From: a virus
Virus record (IMG/VR): IMGVR_UViG_3300027763_001745
Coordinates: 1 to 56,122 of that record
DNA: 56,122 nucleotides
Direction: 5' to 3' (one strand)
Shown here: in pieces, positions 22,303 through 31,044 of the stretch
How the letters are laid out: every line of letters begins with the position of its first letter
Numbering within the stretch: the first letter of the stretch is position 1
Notes under the pieces: model-generated
Databases searched by the model: none
The model's input: the letters and a program-made list of their open reading frames with translations, nothing else
Told to the model about the DNA's origin: nothing
Translations under genes and position numbers: made by a program

Positions 22303-23612
22303 TTAAACAATCTTTCGTATTCTGGTGCAATATCTAATATGCTATGTCCACGTGCTTGGTCTAAATACTTTGTAAACTTAATAAACTCAGGAAGTTTATC
22401 ACTATAGTCGGCACCTAACATATACTTAGTGATACTGTTTAGTATGTTTTCTGCGTTTTTAGCAATGTCTTCTGGATACTCTGCTTTAAATTCAGCAATA
22501 CATTTTGCATAGTATGCAACAATTTCCTGTTTCATGTCCTCAGGTAATACACGCACATTAACACGTTTTGGTCCATGTGCTACATGATGTGTAATAATAG
22601 GACGCTTCTTTGTACTGTTAATTTTAGTAAAGCCACTGCTTTGTAACTTCCACTTCATGAAACGAGGAACATGCCAAATATTATATGCTGTTACTGTACA
22701 AGCTAGCCAAGCAAGTATGTTTGGATTCTTTTCTGCATATTCATCTAGCTTCTGCAAGTTCTTGTATGCTTGACTCCACTTCAAAGGCCAACGTTGGTAC
22801 TCAACTGTTTCGCCCATACCATCCATACTAGCACCTACACGAACTTGTTTAAACTTTGTCCACATATCCAATACACGATTAGGCAAATTACTCATGTTAG
22901 TATTGTATTCAATGATCATTTTCTTACTTTGACCTGCATCAATACATTTTTGTAAAAACTCATAATGACGTTCAATCATCATAGGCTCACCACCTGCCAT
23001 ATAAACATGTTTAATGTTTGGGATATTAGCTTCTATCTGTGTCCAGAAGCTTTCACTGTTATGCCAATCATAGTCTGTGGTAGATAGTCTACCATTTTCA
23101 TTACGAGTTAGTTTAACTGTGCCGTGAGTATCTTTGTATTCATCACTGCCATGATAATCTGTCCATTGTTCATACCAAGTATGACTATCAGTAGGTCCGC
23201 ACATACGACAAGCTAGATTACATAAGTTACCAAAACGTAGATCATAATATTCTAGTTTTCTGTCTTTAATGCTGCCATCTTCTTCGGTAATGTAACGAGC
23301 ATCATCAATACTGAACTTCCAGTTATCTAATTCATATTGTCTACGACTATTAAGTCCACTGGCTTCTTCACTTTGGCAACGACCGCATTCATTACTCCAT
23401 TCTCCCACTAACATATTCTTACGAACTTCTTTCATAAGAGTAGCATTTCGGGCAAGTTCCATGTCATCTCTACCAGCATTAAATGGACTGCCATCTTCAT
23501 GTCTGACCACGCCTTGGTTTTCAGTTACATTTGCTTGACAGCAAACACGAATATCACCATTGTTACGCACAGCTTGGAAGTTCCATGGGATAGGGCAAAA
23601 TGTATTACTCAT
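22299..23612 (-). CDS. radical SAM protein with N-terminal twitch-type Cys domain
   Basis: This encodes 437 residues from ATG 23612 (MSNTFCPIPW), with CGGAG upstream. The SAM-binding [4Fe-4S] motif is C131-x3-C135-x2-C138 (LCNLACRMC), followed by the SAM-contact AGGEPMM. A second Cys set lies before it: C6, C24/C25, C76 and C79. That is the layout of the N-terminal twitch radical SAM family, which has an auxiliary cluster ahead of the barrel. These proteins are common in environmental phages; no member's reaction is known to me. It overlaps its neighbours by 4 and 8 bp. Confidence 0.85.
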   Translation of the reverse strand: MSNTFCPIPWNFQAVRNNGDIRVCCQANVTENQGVVRHEDGSPFNAGRDDMELARNATLMKEVRKNMLVGEWSNECGRCQSEEASGLNSRRQYELDNWKFSIDDARYITEEDGSIKDRKLEYYDLRFGNLCNLACRMCGPTDSHTWYEQWTDYHGSDEYKDTHGTVKLTRNENGRLSTTDYDWHNSESFWTQIEANIPNIKHVYMAGGEPMMIERHYEFLQKCIDAGQSKKMIIEYNTNMSNLPNRVLDMWTKFKQVRVGASMDGMGETVEYQRWPLKWSQAYKNLQKLDEYAEKNPNILAWLACTVTAYNIWHVPRFMKWKLQSSGFTKINSTKKRPIITHHVAHGPKRVNVRVLPEDMKQEIVAYYAKCIAEFKAEYPEDIAKNAENILNSITKYMLGADYSDKLPEFIKFTKYLDQARGHSILDIAPEYERLFK

Positions 23613-24771
23613 AACTTTTATCTCCGGGGAATAACGGCAATTTAGTTCCTGGCGCACGTTTAGGAATCTTGCTATCTGCACTACTTACACAACTTGTTCC
23701 TCCGCAGGGCATGGGCTTGTCATATAACTTAAAGCCTGTTTCAATATGTCCCAAGGGTATTTCGCTACAACTGTAACTACGTTTCACTGTGCCATCTGGT
23801 TCACGAATAATAATACTACGATAGCCACTGCTACATTCCCACTTGTTAAAGTTATTAAAGTTAAATGCGTTGAAACGTTCTGCTTGATCCATGAACCATG
23901 GATTTCCGTCTTTATCGATAAACTCAATTTGATAATGAGGATCGATATCAACTTGTTTTTTACGACTTGGATCTGCTTTATCAACCATATACGTTGGTTT
24001 TGGTCTTTCAACTAGACCAGCCTTACGTGCTTTTTCTTCAGTGTAAGCACGTTGTGGCATACCATTATGCAATTTGGCCAGCATCTCAGGTGTATAACCA
24101 TCTACAACTCTACTGGCTGTTGGATCGCTTTGTGGTTTGAGTGTAACGTTAATACCTCTGTTATGGAAGTATAAACTTAAATCATAGATCTCATTAAACT
24201 GCTCAGGCACCATGACCATGTTAATAGTTATCTGTGTGTCATACTCCTGACATAATACTAGCTTGTCAGCAAATTCTTCAACTTTCTTATCTGTGTCAAC
24301 GTGTTCGCGATGGCAACTTGCAGTGATACTAGCACGATGAAAGTTCTTAACTGCTGGTACATATTTCTCTTCAAACCATTTAATAGGACGACTCATGTTT
24401 GATGTCATGTGTACACTGGTATAGTTTGTATTACCAGCATCAGCATTTAAGTGATTTAAAATATCAATGTAAGCAGGATGGAATGTTGGTTCACCTCCGC
24501 TTAGACTAAAGTGAAAACTATTAAATCCATTTGCTCTAGCTTGACGTTTAATTTCATCTACTGTATGTAGCATTAGAGGTGTGGGACGATGATCCTTTGT
24601 ATCACTGCGAGCATAAGGCCAGCAATAACTGCAACGATAGTTACAATAACGTCCTAATAGCCACGAGACTGTAAATAGATCTCGATATAACATTGTTCTT
24701 TGTCCGACTCTAACTAAATCACTAAAAGGAATTTTAGTAAAGTCATATTCGCTTGTTTTTAAATCACTCAT
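23605..24771 (-). CDS. radical SAM protein
   Basis: This encodes 388 residues. The SAM motif is C43-x3-C47-x2-C50 (RYCNYRCSYCWP), with LSGGEPTFHP near residue 88. Further Cys occur at the C terminus (WECSSGY, SYSCSEIP, MPCGGTSCVSS), consistent with a SPASM-type auxiliary cluster. No N-terminal twitch Cys are present, so this is a different subgroup from its downstream neighbour. It overlaps the small gene at 24764 by 8 bp. Substrate unknown; SPASM enzymes usually modify peptides or proteins. Confidence 0.85.
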   Translation of the reverse strand: MSDLKTSEYDFTKIPFSDLVRVGQRTMLYRDLFTVSWLLGRYCNYRCSYCWPYARSDTKDHRPTPLMLHTVDEIKRQARANGFNSFHFSLSGGEPTFHPAYIDILNHLNADAGNTNYTSVHMTSNMSRPIKWFEEKYVPAVKNFHRASITASCHREHVDTDKKVEEFADKLVLCQEYDTQITINMVMVPEQFNEIYDLSLYFHNRGINVTLKPQSDPTASRVVDGYTPEMLAKLHNGMPQRAYTEEKARKAGLVERPKPTYMVDKADPSRKKQVDIDPHYQIEFIDKDGNPWFMDQAERFNAFNFNNFNKWECSSGYRSIIIREPDGTVKRSYSCSEIPLGHIETGFKLYDKPMPCGGTSCVSSADSKIPKRAPGTKLPLFPGDKSYE

Positions 24772-24997
24772 TTTGTTCGTAGATAAATTTTACTTCTTTT
24801 CCTGGACCAGCTTCACTGGGCAAGCCGCCATACTCGTTAATATACCATTTAATGGCAGCTTTATACCAACCGGTACTATCATGTCTGCTTTCTTTATTAA
24901 ATTTGTATATGTTATCATTGGTAGCTTCCATGCTACTGATAATTCTAGCCGCTTCTAATTGTAACACTCTTAAGGGCATTGTGTCAAGATCTATCAT
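24764..24997 (-). CDS. small protein upstream of two radical SAM genes
   Basis: This encodes 77 residues. The first half is helical (MPLRVLQLEAARIISSME), the second contains WYKAAIKWYINEYGGLPSEAGPGKEV. It has no Cys. It is first in an operon running 24764, 23605, 22299, 21748, with translational overlaps throughout. It could be a partner, adaptor or substrate of the radical SAM enzymes. No known leader-peptide motif is visible. Confidence 0.65.
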   Translation of the reverse strand: MIDLDTMPLRVLQLEAARIISSMEATNDNIYKFNKESRHDSTGWYKAAIKWYINEYGGLPSEAGPGKEVKFIYEQNE

Positions 24998-25017
24998 GGT
25001 TTTTAAATTATATTATT

Positions 25018-25038
25018 GGTAGGCCATTGCGGCCTACC
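25018..25038 (-). terminator. GC-rich hairpin after the nitroreductase gene
   Basis: GGTAGGCC (25018-25025), loop ATTGC, GGCCTACC (25031-25038), perfect 8-bp GC-rich stem in AT-rich DNA, 5 bp beyond the nitroreductase stop. No U tract on the - strand, so terminator or RNA-stabilising element. Confidence 0.6.
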
Positions 25039-25042
25039 TAGT

Positions 25043-25786
25043 TCAAATAGTAGTGAACATTGCTGTCTGTTTTTTATTAACAAAGAAGCTTTCCTCACGA
25101 CCTGAACGACGATAATGTGTTTCGCCATTTAGGTATGGTTCTTTTCTTTCAGTGTCAGTGCCATTGTATAAGTTTTTAATTTTTTCGTGTTTTGGTCCAA
25201 TACACATCAACACCACTGATTCAACAGGCTGTGTTTTGTATTCAGCACCAAATTCTTTTACCCATAAATCATGGAAGTGTGGATCACTCATAATGCTTTC
25301 TATACCACAGGCAACAAACGCTGTACCATAGCCCAAATCTTCTGCGGTAAGTTGTGCATAAGTGGCACTGATCATTGCATCACGTACACTGCTTTTAATC
25401 ATAGCATAACGATTTGCTTCTCCTTTGACATCGCTGTAGCAACTATCAAAGACTTCTTCACCGTGTTCTTCTTTAACATTAACCATTTGATGTTCTGGTG
25501 CTGGATTAGCAATATAAACTAGAACCAATGGTGCTAGAGTTTGTTTTAAATAAATGATACGATTATCATCTTCTTCATACAAAGTGATATCATCGCATAA
25601 AACTTGTTTGAGTTTTTTACCTTGTTCACTGTTAGTCAATGCCATTACTTTGTATCCGTAGATTTTGTTTTTACTTGGCGCACGGCGTGCCGATTCCATA
25701 ATAGTTTGAATATCCATTGGACTGATTTCATCAGTCATCAAACGAGTAGTATGTCTATTCTTAATTAATTCATGAACCCTGCTCAT
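25043..25786 (-). CDS. nitroreductase family FMN oxidoreductase
   Basis: This encodes 247 residues. Family marks are the N-terminal RHTTRLM, the FMN-binding SARRAPSKNK, the helix ISATYAQLTAEDLGYGTAFVA and the strand VLMCIGP. AAAGGAATTTTT precedes the ATG. Nitroreductase-fold enzymes reduce nitro groups or quinones and also act in peptide dehydrogenation and ring cleavage. Which applies here cannot be told. It is upstream of a small protein and two radical SAM genes on the same strand, so a shared pathway is possible. Confidence 0.88.
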   Translation of the reverse strand: MSRVHELIKNRHTTRLMTDEISPMDIQTIMESARRAPSKNKIYGYKVMALTNSEQGKKLKQVLCDDITLYEEDDNRIIYLKQTLAPLVLVYIANPAPEHQMVNVKEEHGEEVFDSCYSDVKGEANRYAMIKSSVRDAMISATYAQLTAEDLGYGTAFVACGIESIMSDPHFHDLWVKEFGAEYKTQPVESVVLMCIGPKHEKIKNLYNGTDTERKEPYLNGETHYRRSGREESFFVNKKQTAMFTTI

Positions 25787-25858
25787 AAAAATTCCTTTTA
25801 TATAAATGAATTATCATCATTCTCATGTATTTAGCGAAGAGAAATTTAATTTACAAAC

Positions 25859-25866
25859 ATTAAATA
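25859..25866 (+). promoter_or_regulatory. late-type promoter octamer, leaderless
   Basis: ATTAAATA followed by CACAC and the ATG at 25872. This spacing decides the start codon of the large radical SAM gene. Confidence 0.55.
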
Positions 25867-25871
25867 CACAC

Positions 25872-27944
25872 ATGAAACCATATAATTTAATAAACTCAAA
25901 AATCGTTGAAAAAGAAAAAGGTATACTTAACAAAACATTTACTAGATTTGTTGGTCCCGGAGATAGCATATTTTCAATGTTTTTTCGATCAATGGGTTAT
26001 CGAATAACCATACCACTTGAAGAACTACATTCTATAGATTTTGAGTTTGTCATTTATGACAACAACGAAAAAAACATAGAATTATTTAAAAGAATTTTAA
26101 CTTGGGATGGACAGATAAACAGCGAAGCAACATCTGAATTTGATGATGACTGGGAAATTTTTATAAAAACAATAATACAAGACCTTGACATTAAGATTCG
26201 TGATTTCCATCACGGTCAAACAATTGGTAGATCAAAGCGACGAGGATTCATCGACTTTCAAGCTACATGGAATCATTTTAAAAACAGTAAATTTACTTTT
26301 ATAAACATTGATGTTGTAAATGAAAATAGAAAGTTCTTAGACATATTAACTAATTTGCCGCCAATGTCTGATCCAGCTAACAGACAATTTATCAAACTTG
26401 ATTTCAATAAAACAGGCTATGACAAAGAATCATACAACGATGCTATTAATAATGTATTACACTTATTTTGGTTAAAAAGTTTTAAACAATTTCAAACAGT
26501 TTTAGAAATTTCAGATGATAACAATCAACCATTTGAAGATTTTGCAGGAAAATTATATGCAAGATTGAATCCAACATTTTGCATTTTACCATGGATGCAT
26601 ATACAATACAAACCCAGCGGACAAAGTAAACTATGCTGTAGATATGACAATATTAAAGAAATTAAAGAGTTTGAAGAATTTGAAAAAACATCAATCTCTA
26701 AAGAAAATTTATCACAATTATACAGAGAAAAAGAAAATTTAGTCATACAAAAAATATCCATGGAAGATAGCTTTAATAGTAATTACTGGAATACTGCTAG
26801 ACAATATACTATAGAAAATAAAGAAATCTCTGGTTGCCAAAAATGCTATAATGAAGAACAAGTTGCCGGTGAATTATCTACTTCAATGAGAACAGGATCT
26901 AGTATATTATATAATCAAGGCTACTTACACAAAAAACCCAAATATGAAAAACCTAAGATAACATTCTTAGAAGTTGGCTTCGGTAACTATTGCAATCTTG
27001 CATGTTTATCCTGCAATAGTACATTAAGCACCACATGGCACGACGACGAAGTTAAATTGAACAACATGAGCGATAAATCACTTCAGCGAGTAATATTCCC
27101 TAAGTTGGATAATATTAGATTCGAACCCAATGAGGAAACACTAAAGACTTTAGAATTAATCAAGTTCACTGGCGGTGAGCCTATGATTAATCCAGAGTTT
27201 ATTAGATTCATTGATCTTATCTGTGAAAAAGGAACACCAGAAAACATTAGTTTAGAAATTTACACTAACTGTAGCTATGTACCAAGTCCTAAATTATTGA
27301 AAAATCTAATTAGATTTAATACTGTACAATTGAATTTAAGTATTGATGCATATGGCACAGTCAACGATTATGTACGATATGGCAGTCATTGGTTTGGAGA
27401 TAGCAAGCAAACTGTTAGCAATGCGCTGGACTTTTGGCTAGAGCAGGGAAAAAATAATAAAAATATTCACGTTATCATGTCTTCTACGTTAAGCGTGTTA
27501 ACTGTATTTGACGTGCCTAACTTAATGACACGGTGGGTAGAAAAATATAAAAATTCAGGCAACGATATTGTAGTTGATATGAATACTAATCACGATGGAT
27601 TTTTTAAATTACAATTAGCTGTTGATCCATCATATATCAATATGAATATTTTACCATCTGAATATTATAAAGATATATTAGAATGGTGTGATGAATACGA
27701 CCAATCTTTTACAACAAGATATCCCGAATTTAGTGTAATTCCAGAATCTATCAATGCTAGTTTGGTTAAACTAAGAAATACTATATATCGTTGTTCTGGG
27801 AACCCCACTAATGCTCGTTTGTTAATAGAGTACTTAGAAAAAATGGATTCGATACGCGGTAACAGCGCATCAGAATCCATTCCTGTTATGCTTGGTAAAG
27901 TTAAAGAATATTTGCTAACTCAGGATAAACCTCAGCAAAACTAG
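25872..27944 (+). CDS. large radical SAM protein with extra N-terminal domain
   Basis: This encodes 690 residues from ATG 25872, chosen because ATTAAATA ends 5 nt before it; ATG 25806 in the same frame has no ribosome site. Residues 1-230 are an extra domain with FVGPGDSIFSMFF and FVIYDNNEKNIELFKRI, Rossmann-like and perhaps methyltransferase-like. The twitch-type Cys follow (C237, C255/C256, C322, C325), then the SAM motif C374-x3-C378-x2-C381 and FTGGEPMI. It is on the + strand among - strand relatives and overlaps the next one tail to tail by 44 bp. Confidence 0.85.
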   Translation: MKPYNLINSKIVEKEKGILNKTFTRFVGPGDSIFSMFFRSMGYRITIPLEELHSIDFEFVIYDNNEKNIELFKRILTWDGQINSEATSEFDDDWEIFIKTIIQDLDIKIRDFHHGQTIGRSKRRGFIDFQATWNHFKNSKFTFINIDVVNENRKFLDILTNLPPMSDPANRQFIKLDFNKTGYDKESYNDAINNVLHLFWLKSFKQFQTVLEISDDNNQPFEDFAGKLYARLNPTFCILPWMHIQYKPSGQSKLCCRYDNIKEIKEFEEFEKTSISKENLSQLYREKENLVIQKISMEDSFNSNYWNTARQYTIENKEISGCQKCYNEEQVAGELSTSMRTGSSILYNQGYLHKKPKYEKPKITFLEVGFGNYCNLACLSCNSTLSTTWHDDEVKLNNMSDKSLQRVIFPKLDNIRFEPNEETLKTLELIKFTGGEPMINPEFIRFIDLICEKGTPENISLEIYTNCSYVPSPKLLKNLIRFNTVQLNLSIDAYGTVNDYVRYGSHWFGDSKQTVSNALDFWLEQGKNNKNIHVIMSSTLSVLTVFDVPNLMTRWVEKYKNSGNDIVVDMNTNHDGFFKLQLAVDPSYINMNILPSEYYKDILEWCDEYDQSFTTRYPEFSVIPESINASLVKLRNTIYRCSGNPTNARLLIEYLEKMDSIRGNSASESIPVMLGKVKEYLLTQDKPQQN

Positions 27945-29160
27945 TATCATTTTGCTTGTCCATGAAATTGATATACTCGGCAGTTTCCGCAAGGTCTGCC
28001 GAGTAGTCTTCTGCGTTCATGTAATCGACTACATAATCACCATAGCGAACTATTCTACGCTGTTGCTGTTCTCTGCGTTTGACATTGGCCCATTGACTGT
28101 GAGTCCATAAATTTTCATCATCTAATGTCAATTTAAAGTCAGTCCAGTCTTGTGTAATCTTTGCTTTGATATCTGCTGGCAATACTTTAGGATTGATTGC
28201 TCGTGGATATTGTACCAAACTTGTATGGAACAATCCGCCGGCAGCATTGACAAACTTGACAATATCAACTAATCTGGTGATATTATAGATACTGACGGTT
28301 GTAGTTAAACTCATTTCAATATTTTTAAGTTCGTGCAATTTTTGCACATTGGCTACAATTTTTTGTATGTCACCATAGGTTCTAAAGTAACTAAATGTAG
28401 TGTCATCTCCATCTATGCTTACTCGTAGTATAATCTTTTTAAACTTTGGCCAATGATCCAATACATTATAGTAACCTAAACCCAGTGCTACTAGGTTGCT
28501 GTTATAACTCAGCGTTATGTTTTGTTCATGTCCGGCCATTGCATCAATCATTTCCCAATGACGTTTTTGTTGCAATGGCTCACCCCCTGCGATTAATACT
28601 TCTCGTAGATAAGGTATGGCATTTTTAAACTCTTCAAAACTCCGCTCAGGCAAACTGATATGTTTCTTTTCCAAGCGGCCTGCACCATGCTTGGTAAAAA
28701 ACTTTTTAACTTCAGGATCTTTAAATGCTAGAACTTCCCATTGACTGCTATAAGTAGGACTGCAATGTCTACAACGTAGATTGCAGGTATTATCAAAACG
28801 TATTTCAATGCTTTTAGGTTCATATGGCATTGAATAATCGTTGGTATTGACTTTACTAATGACTTCATCAAAGTCAATATTATAACTGTCTTTATATGTT
28901 TCGTTACAGGTTTGACGTGTACTTGCTACTCCACTATCTTCAAAGTCCCAGCAACTGCGACAACCATTTGGTCGTTCATCATTTAACACCGCACGGCGTA
29001 GTTCTCTAGTTTCGTTGCTGTTCCAAATTTCAGTCAAAGTCTGACTTCGATAATCACCAACACGATCTGGATAACGCCAACATGCACCTACTTTGCCTTC
29101 ATGTTTAATATTCTGATGTATAAAAGGCATTATACAAAAAGTCTTGCTATTTTTGTTCAT
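27901..29160 (-). CDS. radical SAM protein with N-terminal twitch-type Cys domain
   Basis: This encodes 419 residues. N-terminal Cys are C9, C27, C67 and C70. The SAM motif is C126-x3-C130-x2-C133 (TCNLRCRHC), with IAGGEPLQQ. The ATG at 29160 lies 5 nt after CTTAAATA, which is formed by the last codons and stop of the upstream gene. The 3' end overlaps the + strand relative by 44 bp. The C terminus FAEVYPEL is shared with the proteins at 22299, 31037 and 32197 in similar form. Substrate unknown. Confidence 0.85.
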   Translation of the reverse strand: MNKNSKTFCIMPFIHQNIKHEGKVGACWRYPDRVGDYRSQTLTEIWNSNETRELRRAVLNDERPNGCRSCWDFEDSGVASTRQTCNETYKDSYNIDFDEVISKVNTNDYSMPYEPKSIEIRFDNTCNLRCRHCSPTYSSQWEVLAFKDPEVKKFFTKHGAGRLEKKHISLPERSFEEFKNAIPYLREVLIAGGEPLQQKRHWEMIDAMAGHEQNITLSYNSNLVALGLGYYNVLDHWPKFKKIILRVSIDGDDTTFSYFRTYGDIQKIVANVQKLHELKNIEMSLTTTVSIYNITRLVDIVKFVNAAGGLFHTSLVQYPRAINPKVLPADIKAKITQDWTDFKLTLDDENLWTHSQWANVKRREQQQRRIVRYGDYVVDYMNAEDYSADLAETAEYINFMDKQNDTSFAEVYPELANIL

Positions 29161-29161
29161 A

Positions 29162-30223
29162 TCAATATTTAAGAACGTTTTCTTTTTTCAATTTATTATC
29201 AATGTATAGGGTTGTATTTTCTTCATTACCACAGGTACCTAGACATGTGATAAGGTTTCCGTTTTCTATTGTGTCATTCCATTTTGAACTTATTTTATAT
29301 TGCTGTTTAAGTACATCTTCTACTTGATGTATATTTAAATCAAAGTCTTTAAGATTATAGTTTTCTTTTAGATTCCAACTACCCGGACTGTCGTGTGTGT
29401 GAGTACCTAAATAACAACAAGGCATTAATATTCCATTTGCTGCCAAATAAACTTCTTTTCGTTCTAAACTTTTGCAACTAATCTTATTTTGATTTAATTT
29501 TTTATACTTTGTTAGATCAAACTTAAACATTGTATTTGGTACATGTTCTTCTTTACCTACATTACTGTGCCTAAATTGTTCTTGTTCAGGTGGTTCTAAT
29601 GTAAATACATGCTTTCCTTCTACCATTACTTTAAAATCTTTTTTACCCCTAAACTTTTGAGTAACTTTTAATCTAAATTTGATGTCCAAGTCTTTGGCCA
29701 ACTGTTTGGCTGTTTCGACTTGATGTTCGTTGTGTTTGAATACAATAAAGTTCCACTGAGCTGTTCCACCTGCGGCTACATATGCTTTCAAATTGGCATA
29801 CACTTTATCATACTTAACACCAATTCTATACTTGTCTAATGCTTCATTATCAGTGCCATCTATTGCAAAATTAATGAGTACATGACGACGAGCAAGACTT
29901 GACCACCAATCTTCACTGCGATATCCACCATTGGTATCTATACTAATACTTTTACAGCCATTGTCCATTAAGTAATTAACAAATTCTGGTAACAGTTTGT
30001 TTAAGCAAGGATCGCCATATACTCCGCTGAAGTATACATGGTCTAATTGACTGGCAAACTCTGGAGTAAACAACTTATAAAATACATCTGCTGTTAAATC
30101 ACCCTCTATTAAATCTGGTTGCACAAATCCGTGCCCGGTATATCTGCTACACATTGGGCATTGACTATTACAGCGACTGCTCGCTTCTACATGAACTATA
30201 CGTATATTTTCTTTTTCTATCAT
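29162..30223 (-). CDS. radical SAM/SPASM-type protein
   Basis: This encodes 353 residues. The SAM motif is near the N terminus at C18-x3-C22-x2-C25 (RCNSQCPMC). A FSGVYGDPCLN segment replaces the usual GGEP. The C-terminal part has ILMPCCYLG and ITCLGTCGNEE, a SPASM-like auxiliary-cluster set. It resembles the proteins at 34432 and 36816, so three members of this subgroup occur. SPASM enzymes mostly act on peptides, some on sugars or cofactors. It overlaps the oxygenase gene by 4 bp. Confidence 0.85.
   Translation of the reverse strand: MIEKENIRIVHVEASSRCNSQCPMCSRYTGHGFVQPDLIEGDLTADVFYKLFTPEFASQLDHVYFSGVYGDPCLNKLLPEFVNYLMDNGCKSISIDTNGGYRSEDWWSSLARRHVLINFAIDGTDNEALDKYRIGVKYDKVYANLKAYVAAGGTAQWNFIVFKHNEHQVETAKQLAKDLDIKFRLKVTQKFRGKKDFKVMVEGKHVFTLEPPEQEQFRHSNVGKEEHVPNTMFKFDLTKYKKLNQNKISCKSLERKEVYLAANGILMPCCYLGTHTHDSPGSWNLKENYNLKDFDLNIHQVEDVLKQQYKISSKWNDTIENGNLITCLGTCGNEENTTLYIDNKLKKENVLKY
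29166..29173 (-). promoter_or_regulatory. late-type promoter octamer, leaderless
   Basis: CTTAAATA on the - strand, 5 nt before the ATG at 29160. It coincides with the codons for Leu-Lys-Tyr at the end of the upstream gene. Confidence 0.5.
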
Positions 30224-31044
30224 TTTTTAATTGTAGACATCATAGATAATCCACATTTCATTGTTACACCACTTGCAGGGAAATTAACACCACTATGTGC
30301 TTGACATCTATCAAATACAATAATGCCCCCACGCTTCCAGTTATAAACGGCTTCAAGTTCAAATCCCTGTAACCATTGTTTATTAAAGTGACGAAAATAT
30401 CTATTGTAGTCATCATCACTGACTGTTTGTTTATTCCAATCAACATCCCATACTGATCCATCTTTACGATAACAAACTAAGTTATCATAATTGCGTACTG
30501 TGAAGAAGACATTTGTATCATATTTAGGATCGCCTTTGGCAAAGTTTGTTCCATACATTAAGAAGCGATTTTTAAAGATAGCTGTACCACAATCTAGTTC
30601 AAGATTCTCTTCTTTATGTTTATCGCAGACCCATAATGGAATAATAAACTGTTTACCAGGAATACTGTCACTGTCTTTTAATGTTGCAGGATTACCAGTA
30701 TCAATGTGTAGGTTGTAAGGAGTGGCTGTAATTAAAAAATTACCTTCCCATATTGTTTCGTTGGTTAGTTCAGGAATAGCACTTTGAAGTTTTGCATAAA
30801 ATTTATCTTGTATTAGTCGATTATCAACGTTAAAGTGTAATGTCCCGTTGCGTTTAACTCTACGACTACGATGTTGTCTATGCATTAGATCTTCCAACCA
30901 ATCTAATTCCTCATCTTCAAATAAATTATCAACAGCATAACTGTCACCCCATGTAGATTTCCATTTATCATGTTCTATACCATCTACAGGTATAAATTCT
31001 TTTACCAGTGGATCTCCCGGAACCCATTCTAAATCTTTAGCCAT
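30220..31044 (-). CDS. 2OG-Fe(II) oxygenase-like protein
   Basis: This encodes 274 residues. Ligands are visible as H113 and D115 (YNLHIDTGN) and H250 (CQAHSGVNF). The usual Arg is replaced by K263 or another basic residue in the GVTMKCGLSMM strand. AAAGGAATTATTA precedes the ATG. It probably hydroxylates a product of the surrounding enzymes. It lies between two radical SAM genes with overlaps of 4 and 8 bp, so all three act together. It is different in sequence from the PhyH protein at 10164. Confidence 0.75.
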   Translation of the reverse strand: MAKDLEWVPGDPLVKEFIPVDGIEHDKWKSTWGDSYAVDNLFEDEELDWLEDLMHRQHRSRRVKRNGTLHFNVDNRLIQDKFYAKLQSAIPELTNETIWEGNFLITATPYNLHIDTGNPATLKDSDSIPGKQFIIPLWVCDKHKEENLELDCGTAIFKNRFLMYGTNFAKGDPKYDTNVFFTVRNYDNLVCYRKDGSVWDVDWNKQTVSDDDYNRYFRHFNKQWLQGFELEAVYNWKRGGIIVFDRCQAHSGVNFPASGVTMKCGLSMMSTIKK

